From Bryopsis sp. KO-2023 (taxonomy: Eukaryota; Chlorophyta; Ulvophyceae; Bryopsidales; Bryopsidaceae): a stretch of 64,000 nucleotides of DNA. Position numbers and translations under genes: made by a program. Below the pieces are notes generated by a model. It saw only the letters and a list, made by a program, of their open reading frames with translations. It did not search any database and had not been told where the DNA came from. Of this stretch, positions 22,022 through 34,087 are shown piece by piece (within the stretch, counting starts at the first letter, position 1; each line of letters begins with the position of its first letter). The stretch lies in contig BSYQ01000001.1 of NCBI GenBank assembly GCA_030272585.1, forward strand, positions 1,054,001 to 1,118,000. The letters run 5' to 3'.

Positions 22022-25000
22022 TCATTCAGCCGGCGTTACATCTGACAGGTCCACATTCATCGAAAAAAAACCTGCTTGCACAGCCACCTTATTTCCTGGG
22101 CCCACCTCAACCACGGTCCCCACCTTGTTCAGTTTCTTCACCAACACGCTTTCCCCCACGCTTGGCACCCAGTCAGACTTCTCCGGCTTCTTCTTTTTAG
22201 GGACACTCTTCACCACCCTTTGCTTTCGTTGCAATTTCCTCTCAAGCAAACCCCTATCCTTTCTTTTCAGTGGCTCCGGTGGAGGCACCTCCGGCTCACG
22301 TTTTTTCTGTTGAGATTTCACCATGTTGCTAAGCCGTTTTCGGGCTTTGGAAAGAATCGGAGGATAGATGGCTTGCTCCTTGAGGGCAATTTGTCTTTCC
22401 AGTGCTGAAACTCGACCCCTCAACACAGCAGCCTCTTGGCTCACGTCTGACACTTTCTCCAAATACTCCTTGGTCCGTGATGTCCCAATGGTACTCATGT
22501 ATTGGGCTTCCTGAAAAAGAACAAAACACAGAAAACGAAAAAAGAAGAAATCAAAACAATTCAACAAACCAGGAGAAAAACAAGTTAAAAAAAAATGTTT
22601 GAGGAAAACACGAATTGGAATCGTCGGTTAATTCATGCTGGGGTTTTTCTGTTTTTTACCTGCAACTCCTGTATGGTCGAGTTGATCGACTCTTGCCTCT
22701 TCCCGACTTTGTCAGTGGCCTCTTGCACAATTTCAGGGTCCAACCCCAAGCGTGAAGCAATGACTAATGCATTGCTCTTCCCAGGCACGCCCATCATGAG
22801 ACGGTAAGTGGGGGCCATTTTATACTCATCGAATTCCACCGATGCGTTCTCGATTGGTGGAATGTTTTCATCGTACGCTAGCGTAGTCAGTAACCCATGA
22901 TGAGTCGTGACAAAACTCGTCAATGCACCGCCAAGGCCTCTGCGGATCAGCCGTTTGACAAGGGCTACACCTGGGGAGCAGCAAGGTTCCACAAAGAAAA
23001 GTTGGTTTTGTTTTTTGCTTTCTTAAACCCACTATTGATGTATGGATCTGCCGTAGAATTGTTCCAATGTGTACAATAACGAGTACCTACCCAGGGCAGC
23101 ACCCTCTTCTGGGTCGGTCCCAGTCCCTAATTCATCGAGAAGCACTAAGCAGTCTCCATCAGCCACATCCCTCAACGCCTGGATTCTCTTCAAATGCCCG
23201 CTGAATGTTGACAAGCTGGCAGTCAGACTCTGTTCGTCTCCTATGTCAGCCAGCACGGCGCTGTAGCAAGGCAGTCTAGCCGGTTGCGATGCAGGCACAC
23301 CCAACCCTGCTTTGGCCATCAATACAGTCAGTCCAAGAGCCTTCAGGGCTGCAGTTTTTCCACCAGTATTTGGCCCAGTGATCACCACCGCTCGGGTTTC
23401 CTTCTTCAACAGAATGTCGATAGGAACGGGTCCCTCTGGCTCATCCACGACCACCGCCTTTTTCTTCTTTTTGCCAAAATTCTTGAGCCTTGCTTTTCTG
23501 ATTGCAGCATCCTTCTGAAACAAGGAGTGTCCCAGCAACAGGGGGTGGATGAGACCCTCCAAATACACCAGATAATTTTCTTCAGGGGGTTTGTAAAAAC
23601 CATATCTTCCCTTTTCTTTGAATGGCTGCGGCTCGGGAATGGGCACGAACTCTGGGAAATTTCCCTTGATCCAATTCGTATAGCTTGCACGAGCGATGAC
23701 CACATCTAAATCGATCACCGTCTGCACACATAAAATGCGATTTCAATTGGGCAATAAAAGCTAGTCTCAGAATTCCTGGGTTTTTTTTCCCCTCTTTTAG
23801 CTGTATTTTTTAATCGTATTGCAACCCTCCAAGCAAGCAATTGAATTACGATGAGAGAACTAAACATTAGTTACCTTTGGAGCCTTCCATTATTTGCTTT
23901 AAGGGATATCTGCAATTTTTATATTTTTTCTGAATATATTTCTAAATATAATATTTAAATATTTTCTATAGGACAATATCTCAAGCAAGATATTTTTGGT
24001 GATTCGGTCATACATAGAGAAAAAAAACAGAAAAAGAAAAAAAAGGTCACCTCGAAAGTCAACCTGAGATCGTCTGCAGCATCGACACAATGACTGGTGA
24101 GGTCCCACAGAACGGCTTCCTCTGCAGCTTTCATTTCCCCATAGGCTGCTGCCAAGCGATTGTTGTGCTCCAATGCTGCTTGAGGCTCCACATACACTAT
24201 CCCTTGTTTCAGACTCGACCCCAGCATCAGAGCACCAGGTGGAACGTTAGCATCTGAAGGCAGCCCTAAACACAACCTAAATTCCCCCCAGGTCCTCAGC
24301 AATGAACTTGTACGTATGACAAAGCCTCCCCCCCACTCCACCCCCCACGAGAAAGAGCAAAAACAAAAAAGTGCTGCAAGCAGCACTTTTTCACCCTTTC
24401 TTCCGAATAAGATGGACCAACACAAAACCTAAGCCTACCTGCCACCTCTCTCTGTGACTTCCCCACCATAGCCTCTAAGGACTTGTTCCAGTCGGTTTTT
24501 CACAGTCCGATATCGAGTTCTGAAGTCCCTGAGGTCGCTGCTGGCATTATCCTTGAGGGCACCCTGCTCATCCACGGCATCTTCGATCATTCTCTTCAAA
24601 TCTCGATTCACCTTCAATGACCTCCACACAGACAGGAGCGGCTTCACGCGCTCAGGGAATTTAGAGCCCCACATATCCTTCCGGTCGCTTTGCACTATCA
24701 ACCTCTTCACAGCCTGCCAAGCAAACCATGCCAGTACTGTCACCAACCATGGCAAAGGAAAAACCGCTGTGAATACTCAAAATGAACACGCCTGCTTCTT
24801 TGCAATAGAAATACAACAAGGAGAAACAGAAAAAAGAAAGAAAGAATTTTTCTAGGTTAAACGAAACTCCAATATTCAGGATTTCCTTTACCAGAACTCA
24901 TTCTTGTTTCTGTGGCTCTCATGGCAAGTGGTTAATCGGAAATGTGCAAAATCATAAAGAAATCTAAAATAAAAAGACTGCAGACCAAACTGCAAAATAT

Positions 25001-25810
25001 GATGAGAGGTGCAGTAATGTTTCAGATATACTGGGTCAAGGCCAAAAGTCTCATGTGGTCCATTCACTGGCTCTGAAAATGCTGGCAGGACACAATTATT
25101 AATCAGAAAGGCATGTGCAATGCACTCCAAGGAGGGACTCACATCAGCAATGGACAACATCCTTGAAATGGCAAGAAGATGGTCAGGCCCAACGAGACCG
25201 CCTTTGTTTGCTCTAGAAAGACCCTGCACAACCGGCTCCGAAGAAATGCCCCCAAGATCCATCGACAAGCCCGCTTCGTACATGAGGGAATACGCGGCCT
25301 GGGTTTCCTTCTGCAGGCGAATGCTCTCAGCTTCAGTGCTCGGCACCTCAAGCTTTTTGACCCTCTCTTTCCCTAGGCTTGTGCTTGCGAATCCAGCCAC
25401 ATGCGTGCAGAGCTCATCCCATCCCAACATATCCATTGTAGCACTGAATATGCCACATCAAGATGCTTGTTTTACCGTGCAAAGGACGTCTTTCCTTGGA
25501 GTCTTTTTCAAGAAATCTGCAGCCATGGTAACGTGTTCAGGATTCTGTGTAGTGCACACCTAACAGGGTCACTTCCATCCTCTTCATCCAACGCTGAAAT
25601 TTGTTCAGATTCTTCAGAATCGATGGATTTCCTTTGCTTTTCTTCTGGAGCAGTATCCACACTGCCAGCTGAATATGCTTGCTGGCATGTGTGCCTGTGT
25701 GGTGGTTGTCTGGGGGGTCCTAATCTATGGGGGAGTCTTCTCCAGGGCCGACGGACGGTAAGCCCAGCCCGGCATGCTGGATGGACATGTGCTGAGAGGC
25801 TTGTTCTCAT
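22022..25810 (-). CDS. Plastid MutS2-type protein lacking the Smr domain, 827 aa, seven exons
   Basis: MutS2 family ATPase related to suppression of recombination or ribosome rescue in bacteria; plants have organelle-targeted forms. Minus-strand exons: 25560-25810, 25143-25443, 24439-24713, 24051-24276, 23091-23721, 22660-22970 and 22022-22510; total 2484 nt, in frame. Exon 1 from the ATG at 25810 encodes an Arg/Ser/Pro-rich leader typical of a transit peptide. Core motifs are Walker A GPNTGGKT (about residues 467-474), [19 protein letters not shown] and Walker [15 protein letters not shown]. Then come FVTTHHGLL and the [14 protein letters not shown] block. The C terminus has a helical, Lys-rich arm and a small beta region ([19 protein letters not shown]), then stops. 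There is no Smr endonuclease domain, unlike bacterial MutS2; one plant paralogue is also Smr-less. Confidence 0.9.
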
Positions 25811-26834
25811 TTTGACATTTGGCTGCCTGCAATCGCACACACGAAAGAATGCAACACCACCAAGTTTGAAATTTCAATCTTCACCAGGAACAAAAAAATG
25901 GATTTGTGCATGTCATGCTCCAACATCAAGTTTTACTCCCAAATGCCAACCATCCAATCATGTACAAATCTATGTTTCGAATTCAAAGCCGCACTTGTGG
26001 CAGGATTTGCTCGGGGAAGACCTTGCCAGTGAAGGAGCTTCACCTGCGAACGAGCGAGGGAGCGCGAAAGATCCCTCGAATTGAACTGAGCTGTCGATGT
26101 TCCGAGTGTGTTGGTTTTGGATTTAAAGATGGTGGGCGGTGAATCAAGATTTCTCATGTGGGGGTGTCAGCAGCAAGAACACACTCATTTCGTTCTCCTG
26201 CCAAGACACGATGGGTGGAGGGACGTAGGGCAAGGAATTCATTCGTTTTTTAGTTGTGTATGGTGCAGAAAGAGAGAGCATGGTTGCTTAAAACTGCGGG
26301 GTTCGACTCCTCCCCTCTTTTCTTTGCTGCTTTGAGGAAAATCGGCGACTGTTTGGGGTTATCATACACGCCGTGTCCAGATCGTTACGATCCTGTTTCC
26401 AGGCCCCTAGTTATCTGTGGGTTAGGTTTTGTTAAAAGAAAATCAAGTGCTATTCTTCTCCAACTTCCCTGTGAATGGTTCAATATGTCCACACTGTGGG
26501 GGTGGGAAAAAAAACCAATGAGAATTGTGACCTGATTGCTTTAGGCTACAGCACGCCAGTCTCTGTTCACCAGATACTTCACTGGTGTGCAAGAATCTAA
26601 CAAGATGGATACATTCACAGTGCATTTCTCAGCAATGAATGCACAGCCGATATTTTGAGGGGATAGGGCTATTCCCTTGGCAAAAATCTGCCAGTGTCGA
26701 CAACTGGCAGTTGAATCATCCGATGATCATACGAGAAATGTGGAAGTCCACATCTCTGGAATTCCTTAAATTGAAGCTTTTGGTATTAACAACCCACCCT
26801 ACCCCCTCCCCGTCCCAAACATCATTCTATGTCT
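25811..26834. other. Intergenic region upstream of MutS2, downstream of ZCCHC10-like gene
   Basis: About 1 kb with no supported gene. It should contain the MutS2 promoter and the 3' UTR of the zinc-knuckle gene. A T-arm-like stretch near 26295-26315 was examined and does not complete a tRNA. Confidence 0.5.
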
Positions 26835-28847
26835 TCAGGCCATACCCCAACGTCCTCCACTACCATCCGATTTCGATGGTGATTTTTCTCGTTCCCCCAA
26901 CTGAATCTCACTCTTCAATCTAGGCCTCACTTCAAGGTCACCACCATCCCTCCCCTGACGAATATGCTGAGCACCATAGTCACGTCTTTGCTGATCGATA
27001 TCGCCTCGACCATACGAATATCTATCTTTTTCTCTACCCAGTGCTTCTCTTCCACCTCGAGAATCGCTCGGGTTCGTTCTGACATCAATTCTACCCCTCC
27101 TGTTCTCATGTCTGACATGGTGTTGGTCAAACTCTTCGCTAATCCTCCTTGATGGTTGCCACCTCCCCAGGGATTTTTCAGAGCCCTTGCGACCACCATC
27201 ACTCTCACTGCCGCTCCGTGATGGTGTACCCACGTCTGACCCTGAGCTGGACCCAGAGCTGGAACTGGGGATGGGCACTCGCTTTTTGTTCCCCATCGAC
27301 TCCACTTTTCTCTTCCACTCTGCAATGTCACGATCCGTGTAATTTTTGGTGGGTGGCCGGGAAGCTTTTTCAGGCAACTTTTTTGCTGATTTTCCCGAAG
27401 AGCGGTGGTTCCTTTGCGTGTTTTTGGACTTTTTCCGCTCTCTTGAAACATCGGAATCTGAGTCAGACCCAGACGATGAAGATGAGCTCGATCCAGTCGA
27501 TCTTCCAGAGGAAGATGACGATCCATCTGAACAGTCAAGACACAAGACAATCAATCATAAACAACACAATTCACTTCCTGCACAAACAGAGCAATCCGTA
27601 CAGCAACAGTGGAAAACTATGTTTGTTCTTTCTTTCCCCCCAAAATGCAACAAATGCAAAATAAAAATGCAACTTTGCTGAAAAAAGAAAAAAAAGATGA
27701 GGGTTTTGTCAGGAGTGGGAGGTCGTATTCATTATCCAGTAGAAGCAACCACAAAGTTCTTTTTCTCCCAAAAAAAGCTCATCCATTCGAAACGAACCAT
27801 ACAAATCACAACAAACAAGCAATGAACTTTTTAAACACTTCCATGAGCAAATTGTACCAGAGGATGAGGATGAGGAAGACGATGTTGCTGAGGAGGAACC
27901 GGACTCAGAGGAACTGCTGCTGGAAGAAGAAGTCGAGGTGGAGGAAGGGGATGGAGCCGTCTTCTGCTTTTTGGTCAGCGGTTTGCATTCATCAGGCAGC
28001 TCATCCGGATCCATCAGCCGTTGTCGGCACTGCAAGAATTTCGAATTGATTCAAGGACTAGCTGGCAAATGCTCCTTGCCTTGTGTAACCATTGTTGTGG
28101 ATATTGCCATGCAAACATAGGTATCTGGGAAAGTAGAGTAAAAGTCGTGATTAATTTTCACCCTTGGCCCGGGATTATCCAGTTGAAAAAAACTGTTGAA
28201 AGACAGAGCTCCACCACACTTTTCTCATCATTTTGGAATCAGAAAGTTGATTCCCATTGAAAACAATTGGTTCCTCCCTCAGTTTCTTTACGTAACTCAT
28301 AAAAATGTAGGGGAAAAAGCCTTCATCTGATCCAGATCTGTCAGAAAAGTCAATGCAGGAGTTTCTGAGTGAACGTCGTTAATTGCTGCCATTCAACGTG
28401 CAATATTGGTTGAATTCTCATATCAAACCTTGGGATCCTTCAATTGTTGTGATCTGGAGGGTCTCTTTGCAAATGCGGGGGGATTTTTGCATTCATAAGT
28501 CCAGTGCCCAATCTGCCAAACATCAAGTCAGGACCTTGACTTCTGTGGGAAATAAAAAGGAATCAAAGAAATAGAGAAAATTTCCCTTACCCAGAAAACA
28601 TGGTGCAGTTTCCAAGATATTGAGCTGAGAAGGAACATCAAGAAACTCACCTGCAGGCAGCGTTGGCATCTCTGTTGTCCGTTCCCATCTCGACCACGCG
28701 CAGCTCTCTGGGAAAAAAAAAAGACCAATATGGAGATAAGAACTAATCCTAAAGGCGAGGTTTCGAAAGAACCCCACAGGAATTCAAAAAACTTACCCGT
28801 GGAAACCGGCTTTGCATGTGAATGCTCCCGCTTCCCAGGATGCCCAT
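26835..28847 (-). CDS. ZCCHC10: ZCCHC10-like zinc-knuckle, Ser-rich nuclear protein, 351 aa, five exons
   Basis: Likely nuclear RNA-associated protein. Minus-strand exons 28797-28847, 28651-28707, 28429-28512, 27858-28029 and 26835-27526 join in frame (1056 nt). The zinc knuckle spans exons 2-3: CQRCLQIGHWTYEC, a CX2CX4HX4C module, and the GHWTYEC core is the hallmark of animal ZCCHC10. It is followed by a basic stretch (KRPSRSQQLKDPK), then a long serine-rich acidic tract, then an Arg/Asp/Gly-rich tail with RS/RG-type composition. The low-complexity tail is longer than in the animal protein (about 190 aa). An additional small exon between 28030 and 28428 cannot be excluded. The gene is divergent from the LAGLIDADG gene. 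Confidence 0.78.
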
Positions 28848-29139
28848 CGTTTCGTAGACGTGCAAGAAAGGCGACGTAAAACGAAAAGAGCAAAACTGTG
28901 TGAAGTCGCACCAAGCTACCGCAACCTTAGTTATACGCAACGCTGTGTAAGTGGGGGTTGGAAAAAGTGTGTTTGGAAGCCTATATTAAAATTCTAGTTT
29001 TTTTCTGTTGGACAGGCGTCAATGTATTTCCGAGGATTGGAGCATTTCTCGATCAAGAGTCAAATGTATGACTCATGACGATCGGATTCAAGGCGCCAGC
29101 AACTCGGGAGTGTGGTTTTGGCCCGCAGACAGTGCCAAC
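28848..29139. promoter_or_regulatory. Divergent promoter region ZCCHC10-like / LAGLIDADG protein
   Basis: A 292-bp interval between opposed starts. A pyrimidine tract ending in an AG near 29014 may be a 5'-UTR intron acceptor for the forward gene. Confidence 0.4.
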
Positions 29140-31081
29140 ATGCCTATGGGGCTGTTGTCGCTTCGGGTTTGGCATTCCCTCGCTACCCGAAAAATAGCCT
29201 CTCAAGCCGAGCTCGTAGCTTTCAGCATACTTTCCGACAGATCTTGGACGGCTGCGGCGGATCACTCTTCTGTCGCGTTCTTGAATTCGCCTGGAGGACA
29301 CTCTGCGGATGAGGTTCCTTCCCGCCGATGCGAGAGAGCGTTCAGTAGTGCAGCATTGTTCCCTGCTGATCGTGCGGCAACTGCGGAGGAAGGTATCCCA
29401 AGTGCATCCAGTCGTTGCGCAGGGCTCTGTGATTTCGCCTATGGGGACAGAAAGGAGACTCAGTGGAGGGAAAAAAGGGAGAAGAGGGAAAAGGGGGGTG
29501 CGAAGCCATGGATGACGAGAGGCTCGACGGCCGCGAAAAAGCAGGCCGGCACTTGGGGGAAGCGCAAGAAAACTTTCGACGCCGCAACCAACGAGCAAAA
29601 GTTTGACGTTTATGATTCGCGGCGATATAGGCTGGACAAAGAGCCTGAGAACGTCACCGCGAGCGACGACTTGTTCGAACTAACGGGGTTGGACGTCAAG
29701 GGCGCTGGAAGGGCTCCTAGGCCGTTCTCTGCACCTCAGAATCCGCTGAGTCAACCGTTTTCTCGGCCGAGTTTGCAAGCGTTCAACGCTGTGAAGCCCG
29801 AGCACCTGAAAACGGTGGATGCTCATTTTGCTGAATGGTTTATTGGGATCACCGAATCCCAGTCACCTCACTGTTTCAAGAAAACTGAGGAAGGCTACAG
29901 ATTCGGACTGCACCACACCAACATTCCGATGCACTATAAGATCAGGGACAACCTAAAATTCGGCAAAGTGGATACGGTGAATGGAGAATGGTATGTCGAA
30001 CAGCCAGAGGGAATCGTCAGGGTGTTCAGCTTGCTGAATGGCAATATATTCAACGAAGCAAATCGAGAGAGTTTCAGGGAGTGGTTCGAAGGGTTCAAGG
30101 AAAGCTGGGATTCTGAACAGAAGCAGGATCTTAAAGTGGATATGACATGCACATGGAGGCCGCAGTTGAATAACAAATGGTTGATGGGGTTCATCGATTC
30201 GAGCATCGGGATGTTTGCAGGGCGGCTGCTGGAAATGAATCAGCCCCCCTATTTCGACATAGATTTGAAGTTCTGGGTGTTGCACAAAGATAAAGCGCTG
30301 CTGGAGCATCTGAAGACCATGTTCAATGGGGGTGTCGTAAAAAAAGACGAAGGGGTGGATATGTACGAATGGACAGCGTACAATTACAAACTGCACGTCA
30401 AGATCAAGAGGTAAATTCTGATAGTGTTGATTTTTTCGAGGAAAAAACAGCAGTAAAGATGCTGATGACTCATTTTCCTAATGTTTTTGCACTCTGCAGA
30501 AGTCCCCTCCTTTGCTTTTTGGCCATGTCGAATACACCGCACAAGCAAGATTAATGTGCAGCATTTCCAGCTTCTACAGTTTATTTTATGTTTTTTCTGG
30601 TGGTTGCATTTTTTGTTACCTTGAACATGAATATGAAGAAAAAAAACTAGTCATGCTTATTTGCACTCAATTCACATCTTTTGTTTCTGCGGTCCGATTT
30701 TCGTGCGAAGTTTTTATATAGTTTTTTTTCGTGGATGTTAGGTACTGCCGCATGTTCAAACCGCTTTCCCAAAAGAACGTCAACATAATGCGGTATATTC
30801 GGTTGGTGGAGTATCCTACCGAACGCGTCAAAACGAACAGAAGTTGGGTTAAAATTCAGCGTCTTGTGGATAGCATGAACAAGGACGAAAGAAAATGGTC
30901 CGTAACGATGGTGAAGCATCCATACCATGACATTTACAAAGAAAACGTCAAGAAGCAAATCGAGGTGGCCAGACAAGGGGGCAGCAAAGCAGATGTTGAG
31001 GATGCACAAAAAGACTGTGATGAGAAGTTAAAGAATTGGGACATTCATGGCAGGGCACCCCAGCCAAAGGCTCAAATCTGA
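29140..31081 (+). CDS. Nuclear LAGLIDADG protein, catalytic acids replaced; probable organelle splicing factor, 536 aa
   Basis: Exons 29140-30410 and 30742-31081 join in frame (1611 nt). The start at 29140 gives MPMGLLSLRVWHSLATRK, an organelle-presequence-like leader. After about 230 variable, basic residues come two LAGLIDADG domains. Motif 1 is WFIGITESQSPHCF (from residue 233), followed by the core LHHTNIPMHYKIRDNLKFG. Motif 2 is WLMGFIDSSIGMF (from residue 347), followed by DIDLKFWVLHKDKALLEHL. The spacing of about 114 residues suits a two-motif monomer. In active homing endonucleases the metal-binding acid is the second Asp of the motif; here those positions are Gln and Ser, so DNA cleavage is unlikely. 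Such proteins (compare the LAGLIDADG part of plant OTP51) act as organelle intron maturases. Role and organelle are inference. Confidence 0.82.
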
Positions 31082-31600
31082 AAGGGAAAAAAAAGAGGAA
31101 AGAAGCTTGCCGGTTAGAGATATCGTGCGTGGTTTTGAGGGTGGGGTTTTGGTTTCGTAGATTGAGAAAGGGGGGTGAAACGTAGCTCTGGATGCAAATG
31201 CAGGGATGTTAGTTTGCAGGTAGTGGTAGGGTTGCTTTTTTTGTGGCGTCAGCTCGTGTGTATTGAATTCTGGACACATGTACTCATGAGTCATGTGCCA
31301 ACCCATATGGATCGTCCCAAATGTATCTTGTCATACGCACAACAGCTGCAAACAGCATTCACCAGGATAAAAAATCCTGTTGGATGGCAAGGATATGTGA
31401 AAGAACAGCAGATGTAGGCGTTTTCATGAGTAAATGGAAAGATTCTACAATCATATAAACAGTCTGACTCATACTTAGTGAATCGATCTGGCGGGCGTGG
31501 GATATATAATCGTGCCAAGCGTTCACATGGGACTGCAATTGCTGCCTTGCCCAATTGCTTGTTTCGGCATTTGAAGTTTCGCAGCACTTTTTGAGACGCA
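31082..31600. other. Intergenic region, LAGLIDADG gene 3' flank / DGAT2 promoter
   Basis: No open frame of interest. A short palindromic element (CACATG ... ACTCATGAGT ... CATGTG) lies at 31275-31297. Nothing else was identified. Confidence 0.45.
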
Positions 31601-33648
31601 ATGACCGTCGCCAAGGGTCTCTTTCACAATGTAGCGCTCGCTTTTGCTGTGAGCGTGTGGGTGGGCTCGATTGTCATATGTGCTTCTTTGCTGATCACGG
31701 CGGCAGTCCTTCTGGTGATCGCTCCAATGTATGGAGCCATATTCTCAGCTTTCGTGGTAGGAGGCCGCCGTTCAAACTACCTTACCTAACAATTCCAGGA
31801 GAACATACGTAATTTCATCTCTGGGCACCAGCATGGGGGATGCACTTTAACCCTCTTTGTTGTGAACTGTGGGGACAGTGGAAAACAGTCATTTGTTTCA
31901 TGGGCTCATTATTTTGACTCATTATTAGTATGTTCTTTGTGAGAGTTTTTTTTTCACTGTGTGGCTGGCTGGGTTGCAGCTTTTTTTGAGGCAATCTCCC
32001 ATCGATTTCATGCCACAATGGGCCAAGAGATTTATCCAATTTGCCACGGATGCAGGGATGGAGTATTTTTCGATCAAAATCGTTACGGAGGACGAAGATA
32101 GCATCAAACCAGGCCGACCCTATCTGGTTGGTGAGTAGCGATTTCAACAGTTTTCTTTCTTTCTTTCGATTGATCAGTTTCATGGTTTGATGCCCTGTGT
32201 CAAATTATTTGCCTTGGATATTTTGCAGGATATGAACCACATTCTATCATCCCCGTCGGACTGCCGATCGTTTTCAATGATCTTTCGAAAGCTCTACCCA
32301 AAGGCTTGAAGGGATGCCACGGCGTTGCATCATCCATAGTATGATACTCAAAATGTTACACTTTTCACACTTTTTTCTCATTTTGTCACATTTTTGTTTT
32401 TCCCGACTGCATTCTGTGAGATAATTGTCACACTATGTCGATACCAAGGAGCTGCTTGGTTTTGATTTCCATTAAAAAAATGTGACTTCGAGGCAAAACG
32501 TGGTGAGGAATAACACTTGATTGCCTTCAGTGTTTTCGGGCTCCGGTCATTCGGCATTTATGGTGGTGGCTGGGGTTGAGGCCGGTGTCAAAAGAGTCCA
32601 TCACCAACATGCTTTCCAGTGGAAAGAGTTGCGTGTTGATTCCGGGGGGAGTGCGTGAAGTCTTGAGCATGGAAAAAGGAAAGGAGGTCATATTCCTTTC
32701 CAAACGATTCGGCTTTGTGAAAATGGCCATGCAACAAGGAGTGCCGATCGTGCCTGTGTTTGCATTCGGACAATCGAAGACTTATGCTTGGTGGAAGTAG
32801 GTTTGTGAAACTATGAGCTAGCTCCGCATTCCTGTTCATCATCTATAGATATATACGTCTAAACAAACAAAAATCAGACCACAGAGTGCATGGAGAAACC
32901 TGTTTGTGAAGATTGTGGGTTTCTCAGAGGGGATGTTTATGGTGTATGCAGGCTTAGCCAAGCTTTCCCAGCATCGTGGATTCGGAACTTGGCAAGACGA
33001 TCTGGTAGGTGTTGAGTAATGCATGGTTCAATAAAAGTGATATGGATAACTCGAAGTTTCCACCATCTTCTATAACAGTAAAAACTCACAAACTATGCTA
33101 ACCAAGATGAGATCAACGTTAATGGCGTGCTGTCCTGACTGGAGGCAATTTTTATACTTCAAACAAATAAGAAAAAGAAGAAATGTGTGTTTCTTGGAAA
33201 TGATTTCAGGTGTTGAGCCGATGCTCTTGTGGGGTCGATGGGGAACTGTGGTTCCGTACAAGGTTCCAATAACAATCGCAATCGGGGAGGCAATAGAAGT
33301 TCCCCATGAACAGAATCCTGAAGACAAAAAGGTGGGGTTTCAGCTTTCCTCTGGACCATTTTTTTTTCATGCCAATTGCCCAACATCTGAAGTTTAGCAA
33401 CGATTGAGGGGAAATCATAGCAATCAGTGGACTGGCATCTTGCACAGAATAACTTGGTTTTGTTTTTGGTTTCAGTTTCTTTGAGCAGCGTTCTGTTGGG
33501 TGAGTTGGATCTGTGGCATTCATTTTTGCTTTGGGGAATTTTGCAGGTTGAAGAAATCCTGTCTGTTTTCATAAAGAGCATGCGGGCCCTGTATGAAAAA
33601 CACAAAGAAGCCGCTGGCTATGGGGACATCGAGCTCGAGATCCTCTGA
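31601..33648 (+). CDS. DGAT2: Diacylglycerol O-acyltransferase 2 (DGAT2), 345 aa, seven exons
   Basis: ER enzyme making triacylglycerol from diacylglycerol and acyl-CoA. Exons 31601-31756, 31980-32130, 32229-32338, 32531-32796, 32878-33008, 33210-33331 and 33547-33648 join to 1038 nt in frame. Residues about 15-50 are a hydrophobic hairpin. The acyltransferase signature is GYEPHS (about 103-108), the plant/algal form of the animal HPHG. Further blocks are CFRAPVIRHLWWWLGL, SCVLIPGGVREV, GFVKMAMQQGVPIVPVFAFG, AWWKPQSAWRN and a terminal GYGDIELEIL, all matching plant DGAT2. The donor of exon 5 is used as GTAG|GTGTTG (intron starts at 33009); the stronger-looking upstream GTAGGT breaks the frame. 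Confidence 0.92.
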
Positions 33649-34087
33649 TTTTACAACAGAAGCATTGGGAAGATTCAGGGGACGGTACATTGCTGCTTTT
33701 ATTTTGGAGGGTTCTGAGCTGGGGATTCGTATTGTGTGGAATGTTTCACTATTTGTTGTTTTTGGGGATGTATATATATATATGGAGAGAAAGGAATTGG
33801 AATTGGACCTTTTTCTAAAAGAAAGGTGGTTTTGAAGTTCATTGTGTGGAAAGGGTGTAGTTTTCAAGTTAATTCTGTGTGTAGTCATATTTTAAGGGGG
33901 AGGCCCTTGAGCGGTTGGGGTGGTATGCTTTTGACGTTTTATTGTAAGTGAGAGTCCCACCCGCTTCTGTCTGGCTCTGATACCACCGCATTGCCAGAAT
34001 CGCGATTTCTGTAAGAAGTTTGACGTCTTTGCCACGGGGTGGAGCCCTGACGATTCAATCGCCAGTGTACGAGGCGGATCTGGCACG
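33649..34087. other. Intergenic region DGAT2 / CFAP43
   Basis: Contains the DGAT2 3' flank with a short TA run at 33771-33782 and the CFAP43 5' flank. Nothing else was seen. Confidence 0.5.

Noticed and set aside
26270-26330. Possible tRNA T-arm (GGTTCGACTCC) near 26298
   Set aside because: No matching acceptor, D or anticodon stems could be found within tRNA distance.
31275-31297. Short palindrome upstream of DGAT2
   Set aside because: The stem is interrupted and short; it could be a factor site but nothing supports that beyond symmetry.
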